From: an uncultured Pelagibacteraceae bacterium
GTDB taxonomy: Bacteria > Pseudomonadota > Alphaproteobacteria > Pelagibacterales > AG-422-B15
Direction of reading: 5' to 3'
Assembly: GCA_902517885.1 (NCBI GenBank)
Contig: CABYDZ010000003.1
Span: 111,674-175,673, forward strand
Length of the DNA stretch: 64,000 bases
The notes under the pieces were generated by a model, which was not told the DNA's origin, made no database searches, and saw nothing but the letters and a program-made list of their open reading frames with translations. A program made the translations under genes and the position numbers. Below, piece by piece: positions 1 through 13,144 of this stretch; position 1 is the first letter of the stretch; every line of letters starts with the position of its first letter.

Positions 1-173
1 CTAAGTAAGATTAATAAAATACAGATATAAATATTAAAAACTATCTGGAAATAAAAAAAAGCAATAACGACAGCTGAGAATTGGCCAAGCACTGCTATCC
101 AACGAATAAGATTGAGTGTTCTTAATCGTAAGTTAATGTCTTCATTTTGTGATAGCTCAATAGAATTATTCAA
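1..173 (-). CDS. RegB/PrrB-like sensor histidine kinase, N-terminal fragment
   Basis: The frame is open from a TTG codon (bases 173-171) to the window edge, about 57 residues. It contains LRLRTLNLIRWIAVLGQ followed by hydrophobic segments. This resembles the start of alphaproteobacterial RegB/PrrB/ActS kinases, where an RLRTL..LRWLA..GQ stretch enters the first membrane helix. Those kinases sense redox state and phosphorylate RegA. No ATG or GTG start lies in frame in the 48 bases up to the divergent gene at 222, so TTG is the best start. The kinase domain, H-box and quinone-site residues lie outside the window. The family call rests on this short match and is tentative. Confidence 0.5.
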   Translation of the reverse strand, partial: MNNSIELSQNEDINLRLRTLNLIRWIAVLGQFSAVVIAFFYFQIVFNIYICILLILL

Positions 174-221
174 AGTAAATTTAAAAGTTAAAATATTTAT
201 ATAATAATTTATAGTTGCATT

Positions 222-4478
<4,257 letters not shown>

Positions 4479-5606
4479 TCAAATACGCATTGGCATTAAA
4501 ACAAAGAATAAATTTTCGTCAGTTTTATCTAAAATAATAGCAGGTGATATTGAATCGAGTAAGTTTACATCTATTTCATCACCATCAACCTCATTACAGA
4601 TATCCAGTAGATACCTAGAATTAAAACCAATATCAACTTTTTCATTACTATAACTAATATCAATCTCTTCTTTTGCGGATCCCTTAGATTGACTTTCAAC
4701 GCTGAGATTTAGTTTATTATTTTCAATTGTTAATTTAATTGCCTTTGATTTTGTTTCCTCATTAATTGCTACAGCTGATACTCTATCAATAGCATTTTTA
4801 AGTTCAGAATTATTTGTTTTAAATTTTTTATCATTATTTTGAGGAATAACTTTTGTATAATCAGGAAAAGTGCCATCTATTACTTTTGATATTATTTTCA
4901 AATTATTAAATGAGAACTTAATTTTATTTTCGTTTAAAGATACGCTTACGTCACCATCAGCATCATCTAATACCTTTCTTAATTCAAAAACTGTTTTTTT
5001 AGGGATGATTATTCCAGTAATTTCTTCAGCGCCTTGGGGAAGAGGAATATCGTATTGAGCCAATCGATGTCCATCAGTAGCTACGGCTCTTAAAAATTTA
5101 ATAGAATTACTCTCTGCTTTGTGAAAAAAAATACCATTTAAATAGTATCTTGTTTCTTCATTAGATATCGCAAACTTTGTTTTATCTATCATCCTGCTTA
5201 GTTCCTCAGCGCTAATTACAAAATTAGTAGATAAATCTTTATCTGAAAGTATTGGAAAGTCCTCAGTCCTTAACGTGGAAAGATTAAATTTAGACCTTCC
5301 ACACTTTAATATTAGCTCTGTGTCTTCATCACCCATACTCAGTATTACGTCTGATCCAGAAGGCAATCTTTTAACAATTTCAAAGAAAGTTATTGCAGGA
5401 ACAGAAATTTCCCCTGAGTTAACTATTTCTGCATCTATTTTGTCGGAACAAAAAATATCTAGATTAGTAGAGGATAGGCTAAGCTCGTTGTTTTCTGCGG
5501 ATAATACAACATTGGATAATATTGGCAATGTATGTCTAACCTCAACAATTCCATGTATATGATTTAGAGCTTTTAAAAGGTCAGAACTGTTTGCTTTAAT
5601 TTCCAT
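4479..5606 (-). CDS. dnaN: DNA polymerase III beta subunit (sliding clamp)
   Basis: Ring-shaped processivity clamp for DNA polymerase III, also a docking platform for MutS, ligase and Hda-like proteins. It is 375 residues, made of three repeated clamp domains. Recognisable elements are LPILSNVVL near residue 27, VATDGHRLAQY near residue 178, and the C-terminal VLMPMRI that forms part of the ligand-binding pocket. It lies 63 bases downstream of dnaA and abuts recF. The 63-base gap (5607-5669) is AT-rich and shows no clear terminator. Confidence 0.97.
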   Translation of the reverse strand: MEIKANSSDLLKALNHIHGIVEVRHTLPILSNVVLSAENNELSLSSTNLDIFCSDKIDAEIVNSGEISVPAITFFEIVKRLPSGSDVILSMGDEDTELILKCGRSKFNLSTLRTEDFPILSDKDLSTNFVISAEELSRMIDKTKFAISNEETRYYLNGIFFHKAESNSIKFLRAVATDGHRLAQYDIPLPQGAEEITGIIIPKKTVFELRKVLDDADGDVSVSLNENKIKFSFNNLKIISKVIDGTFPDYTKVIPQNNDKKFKTNNSELKNAIDRVSAVAINEETKSKAIKLTIENNKLNLSVESQSKGSAKEEIDISYSNEKVDIGFNSRYLLDICNEVDGDEIDVNLLDSISPAIILDKTDENLFFVLMPMRI

Positions 5607-5669
5607 AAATCTAATTGATTATTATTACTGTAACATATTTCTTCAATTTTTTGAATAATATGAAAATAA

Positions 5670-7082
5670 CTAAACTGATGTGATCATCTGGGTAATTAAA
5701 TTAATATCCTCATCAAATTTTGGATTATTCTGTTTTAATTCTTCAATCTTTTTAACTGCATGTATTACAGTTGTATGGTCTCTGCCTCCAAATTTTCTAC
5801 CAATCTCTGGCAAAGATCTAGTGGTCAATTTTTTTGTAAGGTACATCGCCACCTGTCTTGGTCGAGCAAAAGTTCTAATCCTTCTACTTGAAATAAGATC
5901 ATCAATTTTAATATTAAAATAACTTGCAACCTTATTTTGAATCTCATCGATTGTTATTCTTCGATTGCTAGATTTAAGCAAATCTTTAAGAACTGATTTT
6001 GTTAATTCAATATCAATCTTTTTTCCTAATATATTTGAAAAAGTGAATACTTTATTTAAAGCGCCTTCTAGTTCTCTTATATTTGATGTTATTGTTTTAG
6101 CTAAAAATTCTAAAATATTTTCATGAAGTTCAAATATACTATTTTTATTTTTTTCTCTTAATTCACTATACTTATTTTTTATTATCGAATATCTCAATTC
6201 ATATGTTGTTGGCATTATATCAACAACTAAACCTCCTGATAATCTTGACTTCATACGATCATCAAAACTGCTAAGTTCACTTGGAGACCTATCGGCAGAT
6301 ATGATAACTCTTTTATTCAAATCTAATAATGAATTAAAAGTGTGAAAAAATTCTTCTTGAGTTGAATTTTTACCAATCATAAACTGAATGTCATCTATAA
6401 TTAAAACATCAGCCGATCTAAATTTCTGTTTGAAAGTCATTGTGTCTTTTTGCCTAAGTGATTTTATAAACTGAAACATAAATCGTTCAGCTGATAGATA
6501 AAGTACTTTACTATTTACTTTCTCTTCACTTATCTGCCAAGCTATGGCATGTAGAAGATGTGTTTTGCCTAGTCCTACTCCACCATAAACATAAAGTGGA
6601 TTAAATTCGTATGTATCATCCGAGCAAAGTCTCTTGGCTGATGCAAAGGCAAGTTCATTGGTAGGACCCGTTATAAATTTGTCAAAAGTGAATCTCTCAT
6701 CTAAAGGCCAATCGTCTGATGAATTTGAATTAAATGAGGCCTTAATCTGATTATTTTCCGAAGATATATCCTTATTCAGGTTAAGCATATTCGAGGTAAG
6801 TGCATTATCTATGCTAATTTTTACTCGTTTAATATCAGGATTTTCTTGATTTAAAAAATAGATAATCTTGTCTAAATAATGTGAAGTAATCCAGTCTCTG
6901 ATAAACCTTGTCGGAACAGTAAAATATATAATATCGTTATCTAAGTTTTTTATAGATATATTTTTTATCCAGCTATTAAATATTTCATTTCCATATTCAG
7001 AATTAAGTTTTTTTAAAACAATATTCCATTGATCTCGAATGCTAGATTTTGAGGGCTGTGCATTTTCTAGATCTTGAAACAT
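5670..7082 (-). CDS. dnaA: Chromosomal replication initiator DnaA
   Basis: AAA+ initiator that binds DnaA boxes at the origin and opens the duplex. The protein is 470 residues. Domain I (about 1-90) includes WIKNISIKNLDND. The AAA+ core has Walker A GGVGLGKTHLLHA near residue 168 and Walker B VLIIDDIQF near residue 231. The C-terminal DNA-binding domain carries the DnaA signature GGRDHTTVIHA near residue 430. The gene leads a dnaA-dnaN-recF-gyrB series and is preceded by a 323-base intergenic region with dyad symmetries. In many alphaproteobacteria dnaA is separated from dnaN, so this intact cluster is notable. Confidence 0.98.
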   Translation of the reverse strand: MFQDLENAQPSKSSIRDQWNIVLKKLNSEYGNEIFNSWIKNISIKNLDNDIIYFTVPTRFIRDWITSHYLDKIIYFLNQENPDIKRVKISIDNALTSNMLNLNKDISSENNQIKASFNSNSSDDWPLDERFTFDKFITGPTNELAFASAKRLCSDDTYEFNPLYVYGGVGLGKTHLLHAIAWQISEEKVNSKVLYLSAERFMFQFIKSLRQKDTMTFKQKFRSADVLIIDDIQFMIGKNSTQEEFFHTFNSLLDLNKRVIISADRSPSELSSFDDRMKSRLSGGLVVDIMPTTYELRYSIIKNKYSELREKNKNSIFELHENILEFLAKTITSNIRELEGALNKVFTFSNILGKKIDIELTKSVLKDLLKSSNRRITIDEIQNKVASYFNIKIDDLISSRRIRTFARPRQVAMYLTKKLTTRSLPEIGRKFGGRDHTTVIHAVKKIEELKQNNPKFDEDINLITQMITSV

Positions 7083-7112
7083 TAATTATGAACTCCCTCA
7101 ATTTTACTCATT

Positions 7113-7130
7113 AAAATTGTATCCAATTTT
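7113..7130. promoter_or_regulatory. Perfect dyad in the dnaA leader
   Basis: AAAATTG-TATC-CAATTTT, 7-base arms with a 4-base spacer, 31 bases upstream of the dnaA start. On the dnaA strand the dyad contains TACAAT, a plausible -10 hexamer, so a bound protein would cover the promoter. It may be an operator or a small mRNA stem. AT-rich sequence makes chance dyads common, so confidence is low. Confidence 0.35.
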
Positions 7131-7166
7131 AGATAAAAGCATAATTTTTTTTTGCACTTTTTTTCA

Positions 7167-7187
7167 TTTGGAAAAAACTATTCCAAA
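7167..7187. promoter_or_regulatory. Perfect dyad upstream of dnaA
   Basis: TTTGGAA-N7-TTCCAAA, 7-base arms, centre about 95 bases upstream of the dnaA start. No T-run follows it on either strand, so it is not an intrinsic terminator. It could be a regulator-binding site for dnaA. It shares TTGG/CCAA with the nearer dyad at 7113-7130 but is not the same sequence. Confidence 0.3.
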
Positions 7188-7405
7188 AAGCACCTACTGA
7201 ATTCTAATTATGAATCCAGACCTAAAAAAAATAATTTGGATAATTAAAATGATTATTTTTAATTAAATAAACTTAGCGTTATTAAAATTGAATCGCAATA
7301 AAAAATATTATTTACTTAGAGCTAAATTTTAATACGAAATTAAACTCTATTGTTTCCACATAACATCCATTATGGGCCTTAACATACGGAAAAAGTTTGA
7401 TGAAT

Positions 7406-7669
7406 CTATTTTAGTGATTTTATCTTATTCGATAGTCGAGAAATTTTTCTTGCTGCAGTGTTTTTATGAACAATCTTTTTTGAAACAGCAGACATCATTT
7501 CGGACTCAGCTGATCTCAGAGCGGTTTTTGCCGCCGACTTATCACCACTCACAATATTTAGTTCAACTTTTTTAATAAAGGTACGATATCTATTTCTCAC
7601 AGACTTATTTACATCAGTTTTCTTAGATATTTCTCTTATTTTTGCTTTTGCAGATTTAGTGTTAGCCAT
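7406..7669 (-). CDS. rpsT: 30S ribosomal protein S20
   Basis: Small-subunit protein that binds the 5' domain of 16S rRNA. It is 87 residues and highly basic. It starts MANTKSAKAKIREISKK, the usual S20 opening, and contains RNRYRTFIKKVE and HKNTAARKISRLSNKIK. It sits between mutM and dnaA, as in many alphaproteobacteria. It is 15 bases downstream of mutM, so the two are probably co-transcribed. Confidence 0.97.
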   Translation of the reverse strand: MANTKSAKAKIREISKKTDVNKSVRNRYRTFIKKVELNIVSGDKSAAKTALRSAESEMMSAVSKKIVHKNTAARKISRLSNKIKSLK

Positions 7670-7684
7670 ATTTTTTTGTATTTA

Positions 7685-8515
7685 TTATTTTTGACAGCTA
7701 CTACAGTAGAATGTCGATCTCTGGGCTATTACTATGCGTATTATGGGCAGCTGACAAGATTTATTTCTACATTTTTGCCCATCACGTCCGTATACTTGAA
7801 GTTTATTCTGGTAATGGCCTAACTTGCCAGAAATCATCGTATGATCATTTATACTTGATCCCCCCATTTGAATTGATTTTTTAAGTACCCTCTTAATTGA
7901 ACGCACCAATCGATCGCTTTCAGATAAAGTAAGTTTGCTGCCTATTTTAAAAGGACTTATGTTTGATAAAAATAGAGACTCAGATGCATAAATATTCCCG
8001 ACACCTACAACATACTTTTGGTTCATAATTATGGATTTAATTGGTGATGTTTTTTTGCTAGCGATTTCATGCAAATATTTGTGATTAAAAGATTTATCAA
8101 GCGGTTCAACACCTAAATATTTAAGAAGCCTTTCTTCTAGTAGCTTGCTGGTTTCTCTTAGTAATATGCAGCCAAACCTTCGCGGATCTATAAATTGCAA
8201 TAGTAAATCATTGGAAAAATGTAACTGAAAATGTGTGTGTTTAATCGATTTTATCTCTTTTTTTTTACCAATAATTATTTTTCCGGACATACCGAGGTGA
8301 ATAATAAGAGAGTAGTCATTCGATAACCTTAAAATTATGTATTTTGCTCGCCTCTCTACATCTAATAGTGAGCTTTTATTAATTTTATTTTTAAGGTTTA
8401 TTGGTACAGGATATCTGAGTTTTTTGACAAATACCTCTGTGTCTTTGATCTTTGATCCAATAAGTTTACTTTTTATCCCATTAACTACAGTTTGAACTTC
8501 AGGCAACTCAGGCAT
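7685..8515 (-). CDS. mutM: Formamidopyrimidine-DNA glycosylase
   Basis: Bifunctional glycosylase/AP lyase that removes 8-oxoguanine and formamidopyrimidines. It is 276 residues. The catalytic N-terminal proline is in MPELPEVQTV (P2, E3). A conserved lysine region is KLRYPVP, and the H2TH region includes YVVGVGNIYASESLF. The C-terminal zinc finger is C-x4-C (CRNKSC) and C-x2-C (CSSC), the wider first spacing common in alphaproteobacteria. It is divergent from ubiE across 65 AT-rich bases. Confidence 0.97.
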   Translation of the reverse strand: MPELPEVQTVVNGIKSKLIGSKIKDTEVFVKKLRYPVPINLKNKINKSSLLDVERRAKYIILRLSNDYSLIIHLGMSGKIIIGKKKEIKSIKHTHFQLHFSNDLLLQFIDPRRFGCILLRETSKLLEERLLKYLGVEPLDKSFNHKYLHEIASKKTSPIKSIIMNQKYVVGVGNIYASESLFLSNISPFKIGSKLTLSESDRLVRSIKRVLKKSIQMGGSSINDHTMISGKLGHYQNKLQVYGRDGQKCRNKSCQLPIIRIVIAQRSTFYCSSCQK

Positions 8516-8580
8516 ATATTTTTATATATTAATTATTAGTTATAAAATAAAAGATACTTAACTTATCAAATATTTATTAG

Positions 8581-9264
8581 ATGGAAACAAAAGAAGTCTT
8601 TAATTCAGTTGCAAGTAAATACGATATTATGAACGATGTAATGTCTATGGGTGTTCATAGGTATTGGAAAGAATTAATGATTGATTGGCTTTCACCTCAT
8701 GAAGAAATGAAAATAATTGATGTCGCTGGTGGCACAGGAGATATTTCAAGGCGCTTCCTTAAAAGAGTTAATGGAAAAGGTAAGGCTATAGTCTGTGATC
8801 CGAATGAGAATATGGTTGAAGTAGGAAAAAGAATAAAGCAGTATTCAAATGATATTGAGTGGGTAGTCGCACCAGCTGAAGAACTGCCTTTTGAAAATAA
8901 TACTTTTGATGCTTATTTAGTTTCTTTTGGTGTTAGAAATTTTAGTGATCTTAAAAAGTCCTTGCAGGAAGCGAAAAGAGTTTTGAAACCTGGCGGTAGA
9001 TTTCTATGTCTTGAATTTTCTAAGGTTAAAAATGAATCTTTATCTAAGGTATACAACTTATATTCTTCATTAATTCCGATATTTGGAAAAGTTATTGTTG
9101 GCGATGAAGAGCCTTATAAATATTTAACTAGAACAATTAAAGAATTCCCATCACAAGAAGAGTTTCTAGAAATAATTAAAAGTTCAGATTTTGTAACAGT
9201 TGACTACCGCAATATTTTTAATGGAGTAGTTGCAATGCATTCGGCAGAAAAGAAAGAGTTATGA
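8581..9264 (+). CDS. ubiE: Ubiquinone/menaquinone C-methyltransferase UbiE
   Basis: SAM-dependent methyltransferase for the C-methylation step of ubiquinone synthesis. It is 227 residues. It starts close to FNSVASKYDIMNDVMSMGVHRYWK, the UbiE N-terminal signature. The SAM-binding motif I is DVAGGTGDISRRF near residue 47, and VLKPGGRFLCLEFSK follows near residue 137. It lacks the short N-terminal tail seen in many homologues. Its last bases overlap the ubiB start (ATGA at 9261-9264), indicating coupling. Confidence 0.96.
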   Translation: METKEVFNSVASKYDIMNDVMSMGVHRYWKELMIDWLSPHEEMKIIDVAGGTGDISRRFLKRVNGKGKAIVCDPNENMVEVGKRIKQYSNDIEWVVAPAEELPFENNTFDAYLVSFGVRNFSDLKKSLQEAKRVLKPGGRFLCLEFSKVKNESLSKVYNLYSSLIPIFGKVIVGDEEPYKYLTRTIKEFPSQEEFLEIIKSSDFVTVDYRNIFNGVVAMHSAEKKEL

Positions 9265-10796
9265 TAAATAATTTTTTTTTTCTATTAAAGATAATCAGAA
9301 TATTTAAAGCACACGACATATTACGACTAATAGGTCAAAATGTGAGATACAAAATTATTTACACAATAATCACTCATCTTTTGTCTATAGGAGTTTCTAA
9401 AAATAAAGAACTAGTGAATGACTCAGACGGAGTTAGGGTTGCTAAAGCATTAAATGAGCTAGGCCCCTCTTTTGTCAAATTGGGCCAACTAATTTCAACA
9501 CGGCCAGACATTGTTGGAAATACTATTGCAGATGACTTGTCTATTTTAAGAGATAATTTACCACCTTTTTCAAAAGATATTGCAATTAAAATTGTAGAAA
9601 GTGAGTTTGGAACAACTATAGATAAGGTATTTACTGATTTTAGCGAACCAATTGCTGCGGCATCTATAGCTCAAGTTCACTTTGCAAAAATAAATAATAA
9701 TGGGATTGAAACTGAAGTAGCGGTTAAAATACTCAGACCTCAAATTGAAAAAATCATAGAACAAGAAATGTCACGCCTAGAATGGCTGACTTCTTTCTTG
9801 GAGAATTTTAAGGAATTTGAGAGATTAAGGCCTAATTCAATTATAAAAAAAGCAAAAGAAGTGATCAAGTTTGAACTGGACTTGAGATATGAGGCAGCAG
9901 CTGCATCAGAACTTAGAGAGAATACTCAATTAGACGGGAGTTTTTATGTTCCACTAGTTTATTGGGAAAAAATTACTCAAAAAATACTTACCATGGAAAA
10001 GATTAATGGAATCCCAGCAGATAAAATCGAAAAACTTAATGAAAATAATTATGATATCAAAAAATCAGCTGAGAATTTAATAGTAAATTTTTTAAGACAG
10101 TCAATCAGAGACGGCTATTTCCATGCAGATCTTCATCAAGGTAATTTATTTTTAAATAAAAATGGAAATTTACTTGCAGTAGACTTTGGAATTATGGGAA
10201 GGCTTGATAAGAAGAATAGATCTTACCTAGCAGAAATTATTTACGGATTTATAAAGCAAGATTATTATTTGATAGCTAAAATTCATCAAGAAGCTGGACT
10301 AATTGATAAAAGTCAATCTACTGAAGACTTTTCACAAGCTTTGAGGTCAATTGGAGAGCCTATAATTAATCAAAAAGCAAAAAATATTTCTATGGGCAAT
10401 GTATTAATTCAACTTTTTGATATAACAGAACAATTTAATATGTTTTTACAACCTCAACTTCTTTTGCTGCAAAAGACTATGATTACTGTTGAGGGCGTAG
10501 CAAGAAAACTGGATCCTGAAATAAATTTCTGGGAAGTTTCTAAACCTGAAATAGAAACTTGGCTTAAAGATGAACTGGGAATAAAAAATAGATTAAAACA
10601 AACACAGGAAACGCTTCAAAGTATTGCACGTAAAATGCCAGATATTCCTGATTTTATCTCAAGAGCCGATCAAGCTTTTAATATCATCACTGAAAGCAAT
10701 TTAGTTAATGCACCCCAAAAGACTAATATAAAGTACTTTATAATTGGCGGAACGGTCTTAATTTCAAGCTTGGCTTTAATTATATCATTGATATAG
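9261..10796 (+). CDS. ubiB: UbiB family (ABC1/ADCK) ubiquinone biosynthesis protein
   Basis: Atypical kinase-like ATPase needed for ubiquinone biosynthesis, acting at the inner membrane. It is 511 residues. The family KxGQ motif is in LGPSFVKLGQLISTRPD (about residues 68-84). The catalytic-loop-like sequence is DGYFHADLHQGNLF, followed by the metal-binding AVDFGIMGR. A C-terminal hydrophobic segment (about residues 487-511) would anchor it in the membrane. It overlaps ubiE by 4 bases. No sugar or protein substrate is implied by the kinase fold. Confidence 0.95.
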   Translation: MINNFFFLLKIIRIFKAHDILRLIGQNVRYKIIYTIITHLLSIGVSKNKELVNDSDGVRVAKALNELGPSFVKLGQLISTRPDIVGNTIADDLSILRDNLPPFSKDIAIKIVESEFGTTIDKVFTDFSEPIAAASIAQVHFAKINNNGIETEVAVKILRPQIEKIIEQEMSRLEWLTSFLENFKEFERLRPNSIIKKAKEVIKFELDLRYEAAAASELRENTQLDGSFYVPLVYWEKITQKILTMEKINGIPADKIEKLNENNYDIKKSAENLIVNFLRQSIRDGYFHADLHQGNLFLNKNGNLLAVDFGIMGRLDKKNRSYLAEIIYGFIKQDYYLIAKIHQEAGLIDKSQSTEDFSQALRSIGEPIINQKAKNISMGNVLIQLFDITEQFNMFLQPQLLLLQKTMITVEGVARKLDPEINFWEVSKPEIETWLKDELGIKNRLKQTQETLQSIARKMPDIPDFISRADQAFNIITESNLVNAPQKTNIKYFIIGGTVLISSLALIISLI

Positions 10797-10797
10797 A

Positions 10798-10845
10798 ATA
10801 CTTTTTTATAATTGTATTTTCTTTTCAAGATAAACAAAAAAGTAT
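10798..10845 (+). repeat. Inverted repeat between ubiB and coaBC
   Basis: ATACTTTTTT at 10798-10807 and its complement AAAAAAGTAT at 10836-10845, separated by 28 bases, in the 60-base gap between ubiB and coaBC. The stem would be weak (one GC pair). It could be a leader structure for coaBC or chance in an AT-rich gap. Confidence 0.3.
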
Positions 10846-10856
10846 AACTCTACGGA

Positions 10857-12056
10857 ATGAATAAAACAAAAAAGGTACTGTTAATCATTACTGGTGGTAT
10901 TGCCGCTTATAAATCGCTTGAAATAATTAGGGGCCTTAAAGCCAATAACGTTGACGTTACTTGTATTCTAACAAAATCAGGTTCAGAATTTGTAACACCC
11001 TTATCCATTGAGAGCTTATCAGAAAATAAGGTTTATACAGATCTATTCAACTTAACTGATGAACATGAAATGGGTCATATACAGCTTTCCAGACAAGCTG
11101 ACGTCATTCTTGTTGCACCTGCAACAGCAAACATCATGTCCAAAATTGCATATGGAAATACAGACGATTTAGCATCAACTGTTTTGGTGGCTACAAATAA
11201 ACCCATTATTGTTGCACCAGCAATGAATGTAAGAATGTGGCTTAATAATGCTACACAAAGAAATATTCAAACTCTAAGGAATGATGGCATAAAATTTGTT
11301 GGACCAGAAAATGGTGAAATGGCTTGCGGGGAATATGGTGAAGGCCGAATGAGTGAACCGAGTGAAATTATAAAATATACAATTGATTTTATTAATGGTT
11401 TAGATTTCAAACCACTTAGAGATTTCTCAGCTCTTGTTACATCTGGGCCAACAAAAGAAATGATTGATCCTGTAAGATTTATTTCTAACGAATCTTCTGG
11501 GAAGCAGGGCTACACAATTGCAGAAAAATTATCATCATTGGGTGCTCATACAACTTTAATCTCTGGACCAACTAAATTATCTGATCCCAATGTTGATAAA
11601 GTTGTTCATGTGTCATCGGCTGACGAAATGATGTTCGAATGCGATAAAGCGTTACCTGTAAATATTGCTATCTGTGCTGCTGCAGTTGCTGATTATAAAG
11701 TTATGAAACAAAGTGAAACCAAAATTAAGAAAAACGGTTCAAGTTTAGACATCACATTAGAAGAGAATCCAGATATTTTATCTAGATTAAGTAAACGTAA
11801 TGATAAGAGACCAGACCTTGTAGTTGGCTTTGCAGCTGAAACTGAAAAACTAGAGGAAAATTCAAAAATTAAATTGGAAAAAAAGGGCTGTGATTGGATT
11901 CTCGGCAATAATGTTTCAAACGGACAAGTTATTGGTAAAGATACAAATGAGATTCATTTTATATCTAAATCTGAAACCGAAAAATGGAAACAGATGCGAA
12001 AAGAGGAAGTTGCTGAAAAATTATCTCATAAGATAGTTCAGCATCTAAAGAGTTAG
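10857..12056 (+). CDS. coaBC: Bifunctional phosphopantothenoylcysteine decarboxylase/phosphopantothenate-cysteine ligase
   Basis: Performs two consecutive steps of coenzyme A synthesis. It is 399 residues. The N-terminal flavin-dependent CoaC half shows ITGGIAAYKSLE, the PAMN motif in VAPAMNVRMW, and the catalytic cysteine loop in ENGEMACGEYGEGRM. The CoaB half starts near residue 195 with VTSGPTKEMIDPVRFISNESSGKQG (key part GPTKEMIDPVRFI). It is followed by dut 4 bases later, a classic coaBC-dut pair. Confidence 0.97.
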   Translation: MNKTKKVLLIITGGIAAYKSLEIIRGLKANNVDVTCILTKSGSEFVTPLSIESLSENKVYTDLFNLTDEHEMGHIQLSRQADVILVAPATANIMSKIAYGNTDDLASTVLVATNKPIIVAPAMNVRMWLNNATQRNIQTLRNDGIKFVGPENGEMACGEYGEGRMSEPSEIIKYTIDFINGLDFKPLRDFSALVTSGPTKEMIDPVRFISNESSGKQGYTIAEKLSSLGAHTTLISGPTKLSDPNVDKVVHVSSADEMMFECDKALPVNIAICAAAVADYKVMKQSETKIKKNGSSLDITLEENPDILSRLSKRNDKRPDLVVGFAAETEKLEENSKIKLEKKGCDWILGNNVSNGQVIGKDTNEIHFISKSETEKWKQMRKEEVAEKLSHKIVQHLKS

Positions 12057-12060
12057 AAAC

Positions 12061-12516
12061 TTGTCCATTAAAAAAAATTCTATATTCATTAAAAAAATAT
12101 CTGATATTGAAAACTTTGAATTACCTAAGTATCAGTCAGAAGAGGCTTCAGGAGTTGATTTATGTGCCTCAATAAAAAGTGATATTACAATTCCCCCATG
12201 GGAAAAAGAAATAATCGCATGTGGAATTTCAGTTTCTATGCCAACAGGTATGGAAGCTCAGGTAAGACCAAGGTCTGGCCTTGCTTTTAAACACGGAATA
12301 ACTGTTTTGAATACACCAGGTACCATTGATAGTGATTACAGAGGAGAAATAAAAGTAATATTAATAAATTTAAGTAAAGAAAAATTTATTGTTCGTCCTC
12401 TAGATAGAATTGCTCAAATGATTTTCTCAAACGTCACTAAAGTAGAATTTAAACAAGTTAACAATTTAGATGACACTACTCGAGGTCAAGGTGGATTTGG
12501 ATCCACTGGTAAATAA
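12061..12516 (+). CDS. dut: Deoxyuridine 5'-triphosphate nucleotidohydrolase
   Basis: Trimeric dUTPase that hydrolyses dUTP to dUMP, keeping uracil out of DNA and supplying thymidylate synthesis. It is 151 residues. Motifs in order: EEASGVDLCAS, RPRSGLAFKHGI, GTIDSDYRGEIKV, RIAQMIF and the C-terminal glycine-rich RGQGGFGSTG. The start is TTG at 12061. An in-frame stop lies 15 bases upstream and no ATG or GTG lies between, and the next internal ATG would remove motif I. It ends 3 bases before the convergent DUF3501 gene. Confidence 0.96.
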   Translation: MSIKKNSIFIKKISDIENFELPKYQSEEASGVDLCASIKSDITIPPWEKEIIACGISVSMPTGMEAQVRPRSGLAFKHGITVLNTPGTIDSDYRGEIKVILINLSKEKFIVRPLDRIAQMIFSNVTKVEFKQVNNLDDTTRGQGGFGSTGK

Positions 12517-12519
12517 AAG

Positions 12520-13113
12520 TTACCTAAAGTCTTTTGCCAAAGCCTCTTTCACTTCTTTAGACAGCACAGTACTATGGAGATAGTTATCGTGGTCTGTACC
12601 AATTTCAATTCTGCTGCTTGAGTTTTTAAATTCCTCAATTTGCTTGTCACTAAATTTAAAATGAATAAAATGAACAGATGAAGTTTTTCCTGAATTATCT
12701 GTACGATCTACATCTTCTTCAGGTGTCGCGTATAGTTTTGTCCCATTAATACTTATGAATAGCTTATTTTCAACATTTCCTAAGGACGATAAAACTTTTT
12801 TTCTTGTATTTGGGTTGTCAATTTCAAACATATAAGTTGCTACAAGTTCTGAGCCTTGTGGTACTAGAGGATTATAGGCCTCTAACTCATCCTTGAGTTG
12901 TTCATCGCCACCTTTTTCTATGTAAAGCATCTCTTGAATTTGAGCTTTCATAGTAAAGAAGTTTTCGAAATAAAACGTAGAATGTGGTCCGAGTTCCACT
13001 CTCCTATTTTTTTTCATCTGAACTACCTCTTTTCTTATACTTCTTCTTTCTTTCGCATAAGTGCTATATTCAAGCAAATCAGATGATTCAATTTTTCTAT
13101 TTTCTATAGTCAT
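12520..13113 (-). CDS. DUF3501 family protein
   Basis: A 197-residue soluble protein that I recognise as DUF3501. Family traits are the IESSDLLEYSTYAKERRSIRKE start, the RRVELGPHSTFYFEN stretch and the later HFIHFKF and IGTDHDNYLH segments. Biochemical function is unknown. The gene is the third of a run with a rubrerythrin and a CCG-domain Fe-S oxidoreductase, which suggests a role in the same peroxide or redox process. The 31-base gap to the oxidoreductase shows nothing special. No metal-binding cysteines are present. Confidence 0.85.
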   Translation of the reverse strand: MTIENRKIESSDLLEYSTYAKERRSIRKEVVQMKKNRRVELGPHSTFYFENFFTMKAQIQEMLYIEKGGDEQLKDELEAYNPLVPQGSELVATYMFEIDNPNTRKKVLSSLGNVENKLFISINGTKLYATPEEDVDRTDNSGKTSSVHFIHFKFSDKQIEEFKNSSSRIEIGTDHDNYLHSTVLSKEVKEALAKDFR

Positions 13114-13144
13114 AAAGATTTATGTAGTGCCTAACTTAACAAAA

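Larger units (their letters stand above)
7083..7405. other. Intergenic region dnaA-rpsT, longest gap in the window
   Basis: This 323-base, very AT-rich stretch between rpsT and dnaA contains no convincing reading frame and no tRNA. It holds two perfect dyads (annotated separately) and a hairpin-like CCACATAA..TTATGGG at 7356-7376 after the rpsT stop. GTTTCCACA at 7352-7360 matches the relaxed DnaA-box pattern TTWTNCACA at eight of nine positions. One weak box does not make an origin. On the minus strand TACAAT at about 7121-7116 is a possible -10 element for dnaA, but its -35 is poor. Confidence 0.6.

Noticed and set aside
1..60. Frameshift in the RegB-like fragment at the poly-T run
   Set aside because: On recounting the run (eight T on the minus strand) the frame is open to the window edge. 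The apparent break came from one extra T.
7083..7405. Replication origin in the dnaA-rpsT gap
   Set aside because: Only one weak DnaA-box-like 9-mer (GTTTCCACA at 7352-7360) is found and no repeated boxes. AT-richness alone is normal for this DNA.
7372..7575. Plus-strand open frame of 67 codons over rpsT
   Set aside because: It lies antisense to the clear S20 gene, has no family resemblance and no RBS. The same holds for the other antisense or out-of-frame open stretches over gyrB, pnp, infB, nusA, metK and dnaJ.
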